Assembly (NCBI GenBank): GCA_039619475.1
Contig: CM077115.1
Location: forward strand, 507,491,352-507,555,351
Direction: 5' to 3'
DNA: 64,000 bases
DNA from: Icerya purchasi
Lineage: Eukaryota; Arthropoda; Insecta; Hemiptera; Monophlebidae
Shown here one piece after another: positions 45,213 through 58,400 of the stretch (the first letter of the stretch is position 1; each line of letters starts with the position of its first letter). A model generated the notes under the pieces. It was given only the letters and a program-made list of their open reading frames with translations, did no database searches and was not told the origin of the DNA. A program made the translations under genes and the position numbers.

Positions 45213-46905
45213 ATTTTTATAATTTAAACACCGCTAAAAAATCGTGTTACAAGTATCGAATCGGTCTCAATATATATTATATATTCTGTCGCGTACATAT
45301 TGATGTGTTTGTGTAAATTTCGGTCAATGGTTGAGGCAATAGCTAGTAATGTTTTGCAAGAGGGCTTAATCAAATCTCATGATAACGGGCGGTCGGAGGT
45401 TGAGAATATTTCGAACAGGGCTGTATTTTATATGAGATATTTTTAATCACAACTGTAAACTTCGCTGTTTGTCTTTTTTTTTTTAACGGTGTCAAACATT
45501 CTGGTTAATTACAAAAAGTGTAAATTATTATTATTAATATAATTCCGTGCCGGATTTATCCTTTGAAGTTTTTTGCTAAATAAATTCTGTATAGATGTGT
45601 TTTCTTTTTCTGTTTTTTATAATTATAAATTCCCTTAAACCACACGTAAACATGTTTTAGCTTGCCCCTTTTTACGCGAGTGAGATATTTGTTATTTTCA
45701 ATTTCTTTTGATTTTGACAAACTTAGAGTCAGTTAAGGGATTCCGGAAAATTTCTAGACTCGCGTTCAACATAATTTATAAAAATTGTTTTATTACAGAT
45801 AAAAAATATTAAAATTATATTTAAAAACCCGATTAATTTTATTCGACAAAGTTTTTCTATACACGTGTATAATTATTTAATTGTAACAATAATCAGGCGT
45901 ATGCGATTTTTTATTATTCAGTACTGGTTGATTTCCGATTTTTAGGTGGCTTTTTAGGTACCGATTTAACAATATTTCCTAATTAAGAATTCTGCATTTT
46001 TTTTCTTTGTCTATTACGCATTTATGTTTGAGTAGTCCGCGAAGATGGTGCAAATTAATATCACGACTTTTAATAATATATGCATGTTTGATACGGACTT
46101 TTTGAAAAATATTAAACGTAACTAAAGAAGCCGTTCTTTTTTTCCGGTCGTTATTTCTTCATTTGAATGTTTTTTAATTTTTTTTTTTTTACAAGTAAAA
46201 AATATATTCCGGTGCGTGGTATACAAGGTCTGTCTTAAACTATATATTTTCTCCGCTGGCCAATCGCGTTTTATTTTTATCTTATTTTTCGTTGTTTTTT
46301 ACTGAGGAGAAAAAAAGAGTGCGTGTTTGATTTATTTTTTGATTTTTTGTATAAGTTTTTACCTTGTCGGACCTGTTTAATTTTATTTCGTAATTGTTAG
46401 TTTTTCTAAACAAGTAGCTATAATGGAACGCTTTAACTCTGGCCTTGTGAAACGTAGTATTTACTGTTATGTTTTGTAATCTCTTTTAAAATTTGCGTTA
46501 GAAACCCGACAACGACGACACTAGTTTAACTGCAATCCAGTTTACGAATCAGGTTAATGACCGGCAAAACTGAATAATAATTTAAATCATAAACAGAATG
46601 CGAGGAAGCTCTACGAATCTTTAAATCAACAACTTGCTATTAGAAAGATTCCGCTGAATATATCGTAGAACTAAAATGTAATTCAAACAAAAATTGATTC
46701 TTTTAAGCGATTAACGGATTGTATAGTCTCGCAGGGCACGATGGGAGGAATACAGCGCGCGAAGCTAACCATTGGACCACTATAACTTTAGTGCGGTTTA
46801 GAAATCTGAATCGAATCCCGATCGATTTATTTAAATTTACGAAAAAGCGCGTTAATGAATTAATTTCGACCGGTTTTATCAAAATTTCTTTTTCTCATCT
46901 AACAG
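45213..46905. other. No coding gene seen; upstream region of the ABC transporter exon
   Basis: AT-rich. T runs lie at 45476 and 46178. An upstream non-coding first exon and promoter of the ABC gene may lie here or further left, but I could not identify them. Confidence 0.35.
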
Positions 46906-46935
46906 GTATAAACAGTTTCGCGAACGATCGAAACC

Positions 46936-47075
46936 ATGGATGAGTTACAGATAAGCACAGTGTCCAGCGGAAAGATAAATTCCACGGCGGTAGTAATTCG
47001 GGATGCGTATAAGCAATACTCAAACGCAGTTCCTATACTGAAAGGATTGAATATGACTCTTCCAGCCGGAACCAT
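46936..47075 (+). CDS. ABC transporter coding exon A (start codon, N-terminus)
   Basis: The ATG at 46936 (context GAAACCATGG) is preceded by CTCATCTAACAG, an acceptor ending at 46905, leaving ~30 bp of 5' UTR in this exon. The exon encodes 46 residues plus two bases and ends before the donor GTACGT at 47076. The split Ile codon (AT|A) completes GTIYGLLG with the next exon. Confidence 0.85.
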
Positions 47076-50000
47076 GTACGTTGCTGGCGGTAACTGATAT
47101 TTTTATTCATAATTTTTCTAAGAAAATAACGATTATCGACGATATTTATGCGCACGAATACTGTTCTAGGATTTAATAGTCTCTCGTCGCCATAGCCTAG
47201 TTACTAGAGCGCTTGGCTTCGGTCACGGAAGTCTCGGGTCCAATTCCGAGCGACGACGGAAACTATTACGAAAAATTAAGTTAAATACTCGCTAATAGTC
47301 ACGTGGAGAAGGCAATGGCAAACATGCATACCATCATATGCACGCTAGATAGTACACAGCAGACATACACACGCACGGAACTGCATTTGTATATATCGGG
47401 AAAAAAAAAATTAACAATCAGTTCCGAATGTAGTCTTGCGATTAGCGTTGCACATAGCAAAGTACTGCGACGCTGTGTTTCTGGACATAAGTCAGGCTTT
47501 TGACAAAGTCTAGCACGATGGCCTTTTACAGAAAATTAAACGACATTTTCCTTATGAATTAAATCAGTTGCTTCAGTCATACATGACTGAAAGATATTTC
47601 TACGTTAAGTATGGAGGTGACTTATCAAACATATCATATCCAATGAAAGCAGGAGTTCCACGGGGACTGTACAAAGGGAACATTTCAAATTACGTAAACT
47701 CAAAATGGTGGTGGGGGTCCAGTAACAACTCATAAAATCTTATTTAAATTGTTTTCCTTTTCTTTGGGGTAGTTGAAAATCTCACGCCAATTTTTTAATA
47801 AAAATAATTATTAAATTTTTGTTTTACTTTTTTTGGGGTGTCCTATTTTGCCAGCTGAAAAAGTCTCATATGGCTTTTAAAAATTTTTATATCGAAAAAA
47901 AGTAAAAAAAAAAAACTTTCAGGGTTTTTTAAAGAAAAAAAATACACGAACGCCTATGAAGTGAGTGAAAATTAGGGAAGATAATGTGTTCGGTTTTATT
48001 TTTAATTTTAATTTTACTAAATTTAAATAAATTCATTATAGTACACGTCGACGTTGTATTATTTTTCTCCTTTATGAAAATAAATTTAATTTTTTAACAA
48101 CTATAGCGTAAACGCACATGAAGGCAAGAGGGGGTCCCACCAAATCCAAGATCCCTGGTGGTTGTAAATTAAAAGAAAAACAGCTCACATAATTAACGGA
48201 TAAAACGAAATACGCACATATAAAGTAACCGATTATTATCAACCGTTATGACGGTACGTTTTCGATTAATTTGCCGGTTTTTTTAAACTTTTATAATTAG
48301 CCAAAATTAAATTTACGTATCCAAAAAATAATTATCACTAAACTTGTGTTCCCACGAATGTATAGCGTTGTTTCTTCGCCGAAACATGTCGGAATGTTTT
48401 TTGAATTTGCGATTTTTAATAAAGAGACTTCCGTCTTTAGTTTTTCATAATTTTTAAAATATCATCGAAAGAAATTACTAGAAGATGTATTATAATTATA
48501 ATTAAAATTAAAATAAATAATGACAGTTTATACCTGTTTGCTAGAAATCATTAAATAAAAAATTGTATATTATTATCAAACTGACATATACAGTGTAAAA
48601 CTGTTGATTCCAGAAACGTTTTCCGGGCCTAATTTTCAGATCAAACTGAAATATACAGCGTAAAACTGTTGATCCCAGGAACGTTTTCCGGGTCTAATCT
48701 TCTTTTCCAGCTGAAGATTAGGTCCGGAAAACGTTTCTGGAATCAACAGTTTTACACTGTATATGTCAGTTTGATAATAATATACAAATTTTTTCTTTAA
48801 AGTATTTCAATCATGTTGAAATTTTCTTCCTTTTTTAGTACTTTGATTTAAAAAAGCGCGTCTTTCGCATACTGTCGGCAATCGGACGCTGCTTGTTTTA
48901 TTTATTACGTCACCTAAAACCATCCACGGTATTACATATAAAATGCCTAGGTATTGTATAAAAATTATATAAGCGAATCAGAAATTCTTACACGGTATAC
49001 ATTACACAATTCAGCTTTCCGAATAAGCAGGCAACGACGATATAGCGTACACCTAACATTATAAAATAGAGATGATAGCTTGTTTTACACATGTAAATAC
49101 GTCTGGTATTTAGAAGCAATTGTTGCCTCAAATTACGAGTGCAGATGATGTTGAATCGCGAAAAGATAATCGAATTTTACGCTATTTGTATTATTTTCTA
49201 ATGACACAATGAAAGTCGGTATAAAGAGGCCGATAAAAATTTCGACGGATCATTTGCACGCGAAATAATGTAGTACAACGAAAACAAATCTTAAAATACA
49301 TGCTGAAAACGCGCATTATACTTTACATATTATACGTTAGACACAAAGCATGTGAACAACATCTAAGCAATGAGAAACACGCACAGTGGCCTGTCAACAT
49401 TCCAACAGTTGCGACGGAAAAAGCAGTGATCCTTTCAAAATGATTACCGAATTTATATTTAATTAAATAATAAAAAAATTTTAAGGAAGAATAAAATAAT
49501 CATTAACAAACTTCGACGAACAACATATTAGAAGGAAGGAAATGTTTCAATAATTTCTAATAGGGTTAAATAGAAATTAAAGAAATGTTCACGCGGAAAG
49601 AAAACGCGGAAAATAATGACCTATCCGGGGCCGGAGATCAAGGTGAAAAAAAGAAATGAAAGGGAAAATAAATTGACGACGACAGCATTCTCTTTATAGA
49701 ATAATAATAAACACGAAGTATTAAAGTATTAAGCGATTAACAGAGAAAAATTCGGTAGAGTGCGGTTCAATTTTTGTTTTGGGTCGTAAAGTGACGATTA
49801 TTAAAAGACAAAAAAAAAAAAATGTAAACATCGCGTTTAGACTATTGTCGCCTTTCCCCTGCGGTGATCCGTGTAGTCTTCGAAACTACATTCTCGACAA
49901 ACAGGTAGCGCTGCTGCTCGATTTAAAGGTAAATTATTAACTTTTCTCCCCATTATAATTTGACCAGAACTCGCTGCAATATCTTCCAGCAAGGTTGCAC

Positions 50001-53000
50001 TTGGTCGATCGCTTCGAATGATTAATGCGTTGCTTGTTACGTTCGTTCGTATTTTCACTGTTAACTTCGGAAAATCAATTGACTGCCTATGGTTTCTCGC
50101 ATATTATTTCCGGCAGATTAACACGGCACGTTCCAATTTCCCGTTCGTATGTCTACGCTACCGTTACGATATGTCAGAAAATGAATATTATCGCTGATAA
50201 CCTTGAAATCTATAGGATTATTTTTCGCAGCGATTACAACGACCCCCCCCCCCCCGGTTACGACTGAACGCGAGCGAGTGAATTAATTTTGGGCAGAATT
50301 TAAACAGCCTCGAAAAACCGAAATTAACGGTTCTTGTTACGTATAATCACTTTTTCCGGCTCTTGTTCTATCTCCTTATGCAGGTGAGCCTAGCGAAGTT
50401 ACAACTTTTTTACACTGTGCCGATTCGAACGAGTTTTATCAGCTGAGGCCAGTTCTGCGAATTTTAATTGGCAACTATTTTAAAGAATTGTTATAGTTTG
50501 TTTTTTTTTGGGTGGGGGTGGGGGGGTATTTATTTCAGCTCAAACGATTCTCCCCAATTCAATTTTACGGAATAACGTACGAACCTATTGTCACTGCACA
50601 TAATATCGTGTACTACTTTAAAGACGAGACCGTGTACGAAAGGTTATTCGTTTCAACTACTCTAGTTGCGGGAAAGGAAATTCTCCGAAATAGCGAGATA
50701 ACGTTGTTTATTGCAAGGTGGAATCAAAAATTTTTCCGGAAAAGATTTTGACGACCGACAAAACCGGTAACGAAAACAACAAGTACGACTAAAAACCAAC
50801 CGCCGGAAAAACAAAAAGATAAAGTTTACGAGTAGTACAGGAAGTAAAAGTTAAATATTGGAGGCGCGTACTACGTCGAGTTGCGTTCCGTTCCAAAACA
50901 CAACAATATAATTAAAATTACAAAACTCGACCGAACAATGTAGCCAGAAGAGTATGAAAGAGGAAAAAACAGATACATAATACACGTCTAAAGAAAAAAC
51001 AAAACGTGTGGGAAAGAAACGAAAAACATACAATGTACGTAAGAATATCGAAAATAGAAATTAATATGGAATTAGGAGGGACATCCATTAATTATGTGGG
51101 CTGTTTTTCTTTTAATCCCCTTATCTTGGTGAGATTGTGAGATGTGGTAGGAGTCCCTTTCTTCACGTAAGATTTACGCTATAGTTGTTAAAGAATTCAG
51201 TTTATTTGCATAAAGGAGAAAAATAATATAACGTTAAGGTGTCCCCTATAACGAATTTCAGTCAAATTAAAAGTAAAACATCTTCCCTAATTTTTCAATC
51301 ATTCCATGGGCGTTCACGTACTATACCGGTTTTTTTCTTTTAAAAACTCTGAACGATTTTTTTAAATTGTTTTTTTATTCTTGAAATAAAAGGTTTTTAA
51401 TAGCTATGAGATTTTTCAGCGACAAAATGGGACACTACGAAATAAGTAAAAAAAAAATTTAATAATATATTTTTTATTATCTGCATAATAATGTATATTC
51501 TTTAAAAGTTGATGTGAGATTTCAACTACCCTATATTTTTCTTTTTTTCTTTTTTTTATTTAAGGAGGGGTACTAAACCACACACTGCATGTAACTACTT
51601 AGGTTATCGCAGTGAGTGGACCCACGTTTTAAAATAGACTCCTCAGTTCGTTAGACTGAACGAAAGTCATGTGATTACTCAAAAAGCAGTAGGTATATTT
51701 GAGAGGATTTCTGCAAGCGATGTAATCTGGCCGCGCCGTAACCCATTTAGACGTGAACGTTTCAGCGAGATATGCGAAACTGATGGGTATTCATCGATAG
51801 AACAAAGTGGGCAGGTATTTGGCTTTGGAGCTTGTTTCAGGATGTAGTCGCGGGAAAAAGACGTATGTCCCGTTCTCAGGCGACTGACTGCAGAGAACAC
51901 TCTGCGTTCTGGCTCCGTCGGAGGTTTCAATTTCCTGGGAAAGGTCGATTGAAACATCCAGTCATGATTCCACTGTGCGAAGACTGCATCCGACAGGAAA
52001 CTTCTCAAGGATAATGGACCGAAAGAAAATAGCGGCATTGAACTCATCAATCGGCCAGGTCAACCCGCTCATTCCCCGGAACTCCGGCATGACTGGGGAT
52101 CCGTAAAAAAAAACAACTCGGCATTCTCTTCGGCTCAGCTGCTATCAGGTAGCCAGAACTTCTAGGACCATTGATCATTCCGGATAATCCGACTGCAAAG
52201 CACGTATGGACTGAATCAGTCACCAGTAAGATTCCGAGCGGTTGGGATCTCAGTTCGAAATATGCCTGAAGACAAAATAACACAGCATACATTTCGGCTT
52301 CCGCAATCGATACAACGTTGGTTCAACCGTATGCCCTCTGTGATTCCGTCTATTTCGAAAGCGCATGAAGCTGGGGCAGCCTTGGACTCGTTAGCTTTGG
52401 ATTCATCAGTGTATGCTTTCGAAAATGTAGTATATTTATTAATAATGTCTAGCGCCTTGTGCCCTCGAAGTGTTGGTACGTGATTACTATCGATGAAGGT
52501 TGTGATAGCTTCTACCTGAAAAGAAGCCCAGGGTGGAGGTAGTTTTGAAAAGTCCATTTTGGATGTGGCGTTAGGCTTTATGTTATTTTGCAACCAAATT
52601 TGCATTGACTTCAGGTTATCCTTGGGAAAGTCAGGCTCCGTAATTACGTCACTGTGATTTTTCGCAGCCTATGAAAGCATATCACGGTCAGTGAAGAATT
52701 TTCTGCTACATATAAGACATAACGAACATATGCATTCAGCTGGGGATGTGCGATGGGCACCAGGTATCATGTACGCTATATTGAAAATGAGATTTTATGA
52801 GGTTTTTCTAAACCCCCCCTCATTTTGAGCTCACCTAATTAATCTTACGAGATTCCATACTCTCCGAGATCGATTTTAAGTTTCCTCGAATATATGTATT
52901 GCACCCCGTCGTGCCTAATTTATGTTTATTCAGGACGCAGCAATTATACTCAACCATTTATTTAAAAGTATTTCAGATAGAGTAGCCTTCTTCACAAACG

Positions 53001-55385
53001 AAGACGTTAAAATTGAAAAGTCTGCAACCTGTGCTAGTCGCCCAGTGACCGGCCCTTCAATTTTAGAATGGTCTTATTCGATTGCGTTTATTGAAGTCGT
53101 AGTACCAATTGGGAAAATTATTTTTTACCCCCTCCCGCCGTTTAAATAAATAAAAAGAATTTAAAAAGTAGCCGTGTTGACATATTTATAATTTGTACGC
53201 TAATTTATATGGCGGAAATTCCTCAATTTTGTATGTATATATACGAATGAAGTTTAGCATATATACGGATGAATATAATCGATCACCTGTTTATGCAGCG
53301 CCCCGGAAAAGAACTTCGGAATAACAATGGGTAAAATTCATGCGTGAGAATATTGACTGAACGCGCACAAAACACAATATCGCAGAGATTAAAAGCAAAT
53401 GTTAAGAAACAACTTTGCAACTCTCTACAATCAGTGAAAAAAGAAACAAGAACGGAAACGCTAATTAATAAACATTTTTAACCTACTCGGTGTTCCGAGT
53501 GAAAATATCCCGCTCAGTCGTACCACTCGACACCGAGCATCATCACTACCTACTTGTGCCATTCTAGTTGTATAACGTCACTGTTAACGGCAATTGTTAC
53601 ATACAACACAGGTGCCACGCAAGACTACACACTTGGAACTATGTAAATGATCTACCAATATACCTAAATGTGTTTCATCTATATACCAACTAATGCGTCC
53701 ACGCGAATGTTGCCATTGCTTTCCATCACGCGACTATTAGCTAGTCCTGTTTGTTAAAATATCGATATTTATTATTTAAAAATATCGATATTTATTATTA
53801 ATAATTTTTTGGACAATATATCGACAGTTTGGTATTGAAATGTAGATATCGATGGTTAATATTTTTTTTAGATAAATTTTTATTTTTAATTTTTTCTCGT
53901 AAATTATTTAATCTATAAAATTAATCCACTGTACTTCATTTACACTATATTATGTTTTTCCTCTTTTCTTAGTTTATTTATTTACTTATTATCTTAAAAC
54001 GAAATGTAATTTTGTATTGTGGTATAAAAAAATAAAATTACTGTAATCTACGATACCTAGTACTTACTTCATTTACTGTTGTTGTTACTTCTCACTGACA
54101 GCGTTAACAGTTTACCATCTCTACTTCTATTTAGTCTTTGGTTAACAGCGAGTGAAGTTAAAGAGAGACTATGAAAAATTACTGTTTCATTGTAATGTAG
54201 CGGAAAAGCACGTGCTTATTCATATTAATTTATTTAATATCTAGTTACATAGAAATAGTTTAGTGCCAAAAGTAATCTTCTTCGACAAATTCTTCCATTG
54301 TGTAGACGAATTTAAAAAAAGTTGATACAAGAAGTGTTTCCTGCTAGTACTGTTGATAAAATATCGAAATATCGATATTTTTTTGGATATATCAAACTCC
54401 GATATTTTAGAAAATATCAATAGTCCTACAGTTTTATTAGCGATTATTTAATTATTTGTAATTATCTCTGTCGTCGCCGGGCATGATCGAACTCAGGACC
54501 ACCGTAACGGGAGTCAACTGTTCTAACATCTAGATATACCATTGTAACGGTATTTTAACAATTTGAAACGGTATTTTCATAAAAGCCTCGGGATCTTTTT
54601 TTTTTTATTTTTAACCGGTGCCGAGACCGACCACTTCCTAACTCGGCAACAATCATCGAAAACGTTCGTTTTTGCTTTTAGATACGGATTACTGGGGCCG
54701 AGCGGTTGCGGAAAAACGACGCTATTGAGTTGCATAGTGGGACGAATTAGTTTAGATTCCGGTTCAATAGAATTAAACGTAACTCGCAGATCGCACATCG
54801 GATACATGCCGCAGGTGTGACATTATTTTAATATTAAAATAGCATTAACGGTAGCTTGCTAATTAGATTGCGTCACCGGTACTGCTCAGGCATCTTTTTC
54901 ATCTGGAGCCGTTTCTTCGCAGCTACGAAAACATCTCATTAGGAAAGCCTAAACGTATTAACTGACGGAAAATATCTTAGCAGTTATCGGTTGCACAATT
55001 AATATTAACACTAGCCTTCAAAACGAGATACCGAAAAGTTAATTACGGTGATTTTCGATAGTACAAATTAATTATTCCCGTTACTGACATCAGTTTGCAG
55101 TGACCTAAAAATTTAGCGCTGTTCCAATATCGAACTCTGACAATGAAACCCAGTTACTTTTTCTCTTTTTCCTTTTTAACATTTAAGCTGTGTAATGAAA
55201 TTCTCTCTTCACTATAAACTTTCATGGGAGAAAATGATTAATAGCCTAAACGACAATGGTCAGAATTTCTTAGCAACCGAAAAATGGACACCGGTTTTCT
55301 TCTATAAAAATATTCAAAGGACGCGAAAATACAATAGGCTCTACTTGGGTCATTGTAAATTGACCTGAAACGTTAATTGGTTAAA

Positions 55386-55457
<72 letters not shown>

Positions 55458-58400
55458 ATGGCATGAACTTAGTACACTGTGAACCTTAACTTCCTAAACC
55501 TCGACGCCCTCCTAAAGGGGTATGGGACTTACTTTATTTTATTTTATATAGTAAAAATCGGTTACATCAGTTATTGCGACGTATTTTACACATTGGGAAA
55601 TTACAAATTTCTTCTAAAATACGGGAAAATTGAATTAAAAGTACATAGTGATTTTCTTGCCATTGATTTTTATTTTTTCCTGACTGTACACTTTCCTGTA
55701 TAAAGAAAAAATAAGACGTTTGGGCTTTAGAATTCAATAAAACATATATATTTGTATAGCTGCTATGATTATTCGTTTAATCGTGTTATTTTGCGGAATA
55801 TTTTATGAACACATTTTGTAATAATGATAAATGTTAGGCATCAAAAAAAAGGGTACTTTATTTGATATTGTATATAATAATGACAAACCGGTTCTAACGA
55901 CCAGATTATTTACATTCTTCAAAGTCGTTAGAACCGATTTTTACTGCGTGCTACGTTATTATTCGCCGAATGCAAAATAATCAACATAAGCCGTTTAAGC
56001 GGAAAAGAATGCGAAAAATTACCGGTTTATTTGTCGAAGTATTTTCTTCAAACGATTAACTGAAGAGAAAACGCGAGTAAATTCGAAGCTCTTAAAAAAA
56101 GGACTATTTAGAAGATGCGATCGGAGTAGCAATCAAACGAGGAAGAGACAAGAACGAAAAGTACACCAAACGATAGGTACTACGAGCGAGATGAGAAAAA
56201 TGGAGGCGGATAAGAAACGATAACGAAATGAGTAAAATAAAACTATGAAAAACCATATGGAAAAAAGTACATATAAGTAAGACGAATGCAAGCAACAGCA
56301 TCATAACGCTGGGAAACATAAAAATACTGGGGCTACCATAGATGCTATTGCCAACGAATAGAAAGTTGCCTAAGATTATATCATTGTTTTGCGCTTAAAG
56401 AAAAATCAATACAAATAACTAAAAGTATTTTTTTTTTTTTTTTTTTTTTTTTTGGGCTTGGCTGACAAAGAGCATGTCTTTATTTATTCTGATTGTTTTA
56501 TGTTTTATGTTTTTTGTTTTTTTTGTGATAATTTAAATTTTGATACTATTCGCTATTGAGCAAAGGGATGATGCGATTATTGGAAAAATGAGAGGGTTTG
56601 GGAACGTAAGTACTGATGAAATAATATAAGATGTAGGAACACTGAGTTGTAGTAAATTAGAGTATAGTACGCATTGTTCACTAAATAAAGAGAGGAGCAC
56701 TCAAAAAACACATGGTTAGACGTAATTATTCTCCAATGGGTGAAGGGGACAGAATGAAGATGAAGAAAGAAAGACTCGGTGTTGAGAAGCGGGGAGAAGT
56801 GAATGGTCAAATCGAAGACGACATATGGATACGATGAAGTTCCGTTGAAGAACTTGATAGCCATGGAACCATGGATAAGCAGGAATGGAAGGCTGGATAG
56901 AAAGATAGAAGCAGCGCGGATTGGAAAACGAGCGGGCATACATGTCGAACCGAAAATTTCGAGCGTAGCTTTTTTGGAGAAAGAAAGAATATTATTGGCT
57001 AGATAAATACTGATGCAATTACCATTCGTAGTGGCTAAGTACGCTAGATTGTCAACTCTTTCATTTCCCTCAATTCCAACATGACCTGATACCCATAAAA
57101 AATTTATATTTAACAGGGTGTATGTAAAGTTAGATTAGAAACCATAGATCGAATGCGAAAAATTATAAAATCAAAAAATGAGGGACAGAACAGGGAAGAT
57201 ATAGCTGTCAATACACTTAGGGAATCGGAAAATATTAGATCCTGATTGGAGGATATATATAGCAATGCTTGGAGAATTGCAATTGATTCCGCGTAGTAGA
57301 TTGAAGACATGGCTGGCAATTTAAACGATTCAGCGTATACTAGGAACAAAAAATTCCAACTCCCTGCGGTGGTCCCTTAGATCCATCAGTGTAAATAAGG
57401 ATGCGATGTGAAAATAAGTTGTTAATGACGTTGATGAATTCGTGATTAGCGAGGGTTCGTGAGAGACGTTTTATGTGTGGAGAGAGATAGGTTAACTTGA
57501 CTGGCTGAGAATAGAACGAGATTAATGGAAAGAGTATTAAAAAGACCGAGTGAACCGGAAGTATCACGGAAAGCGGCTGTAGCGAAATTTTTTCTTTAAG
57601 ACTGATTCGTAGATGCGGCAAATAAATAAATCGCAACGGTCAGAAAAAGTCTAGAATGAATGTTGTCCGAAATTAAACCTCTATTTTTTAAACACCGCAT
57701 ACATAGGATACTTCCACGATATCATGTTGCGCAAAAAGATGATAAAGATAAGCGAACAAAGAGGTGTAATAAAGTAGATAAGAAAGACAGAAATCGTATA
57801 CTGGAAAAATAAAAATATTTGTCCGCGATGACACATCCGCACGCAGCGGTACATCAACAGTCGAGAGAGTAAACGGTACTTGCCTCTCCATCATTCTAAA
57901 TGTACATCAGGCTTTCCCCTCCTTTTGGCTGCGTAGTGGTACAAAAAAGTTGTAGATTTTTTTCGGAAATAATTCCTCGATTATTCAAAGTGGGACGATT
58001 TCGGCGTAATACAAAAGCACATAAAACTTCGGCTTCCCTTACTTTTCCCATAGCCTCTAGCTGGGTTATCGGCTGAACTTGTCAAGATAATTAAACACGA
58101 TCTGTCAGCGGAAAGGTAATTATCGCCGCAATTTAAACATTCAGTGATTTATCATTACTGTCCGAGGACGAACAAGATTACGCCATTTTACAAGCACTCT
58201 ACCGATCACCACCAGCGTTGGAGTTGTTGCGCGAGAAATCCGAAAACAGTTTCGACATGGTCTGGCACATCAAGCGTAGCTTAGGTTATAGATATTACGG
58301 AAGATTATGTTGAACTTTAGACTGCGTATTTCGATAACTTCAATTAGAATCATCCGACCTATCATTATTATTGCGCAACATATTTGCACTTGACCAATTC

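Noticed and set aside
49837..50058. 73-codon minus-strand frame, possibly an exon
   Set aside because: Balanced composition but no family resemblance and no clear splice sites at its ends.
50241..50256. C13 run and nearby G-rich tract as a quadruplex or i-motif element
   Set aside because: Single homopolymer runs without the spaced-tract pattern; no context suggesting function.
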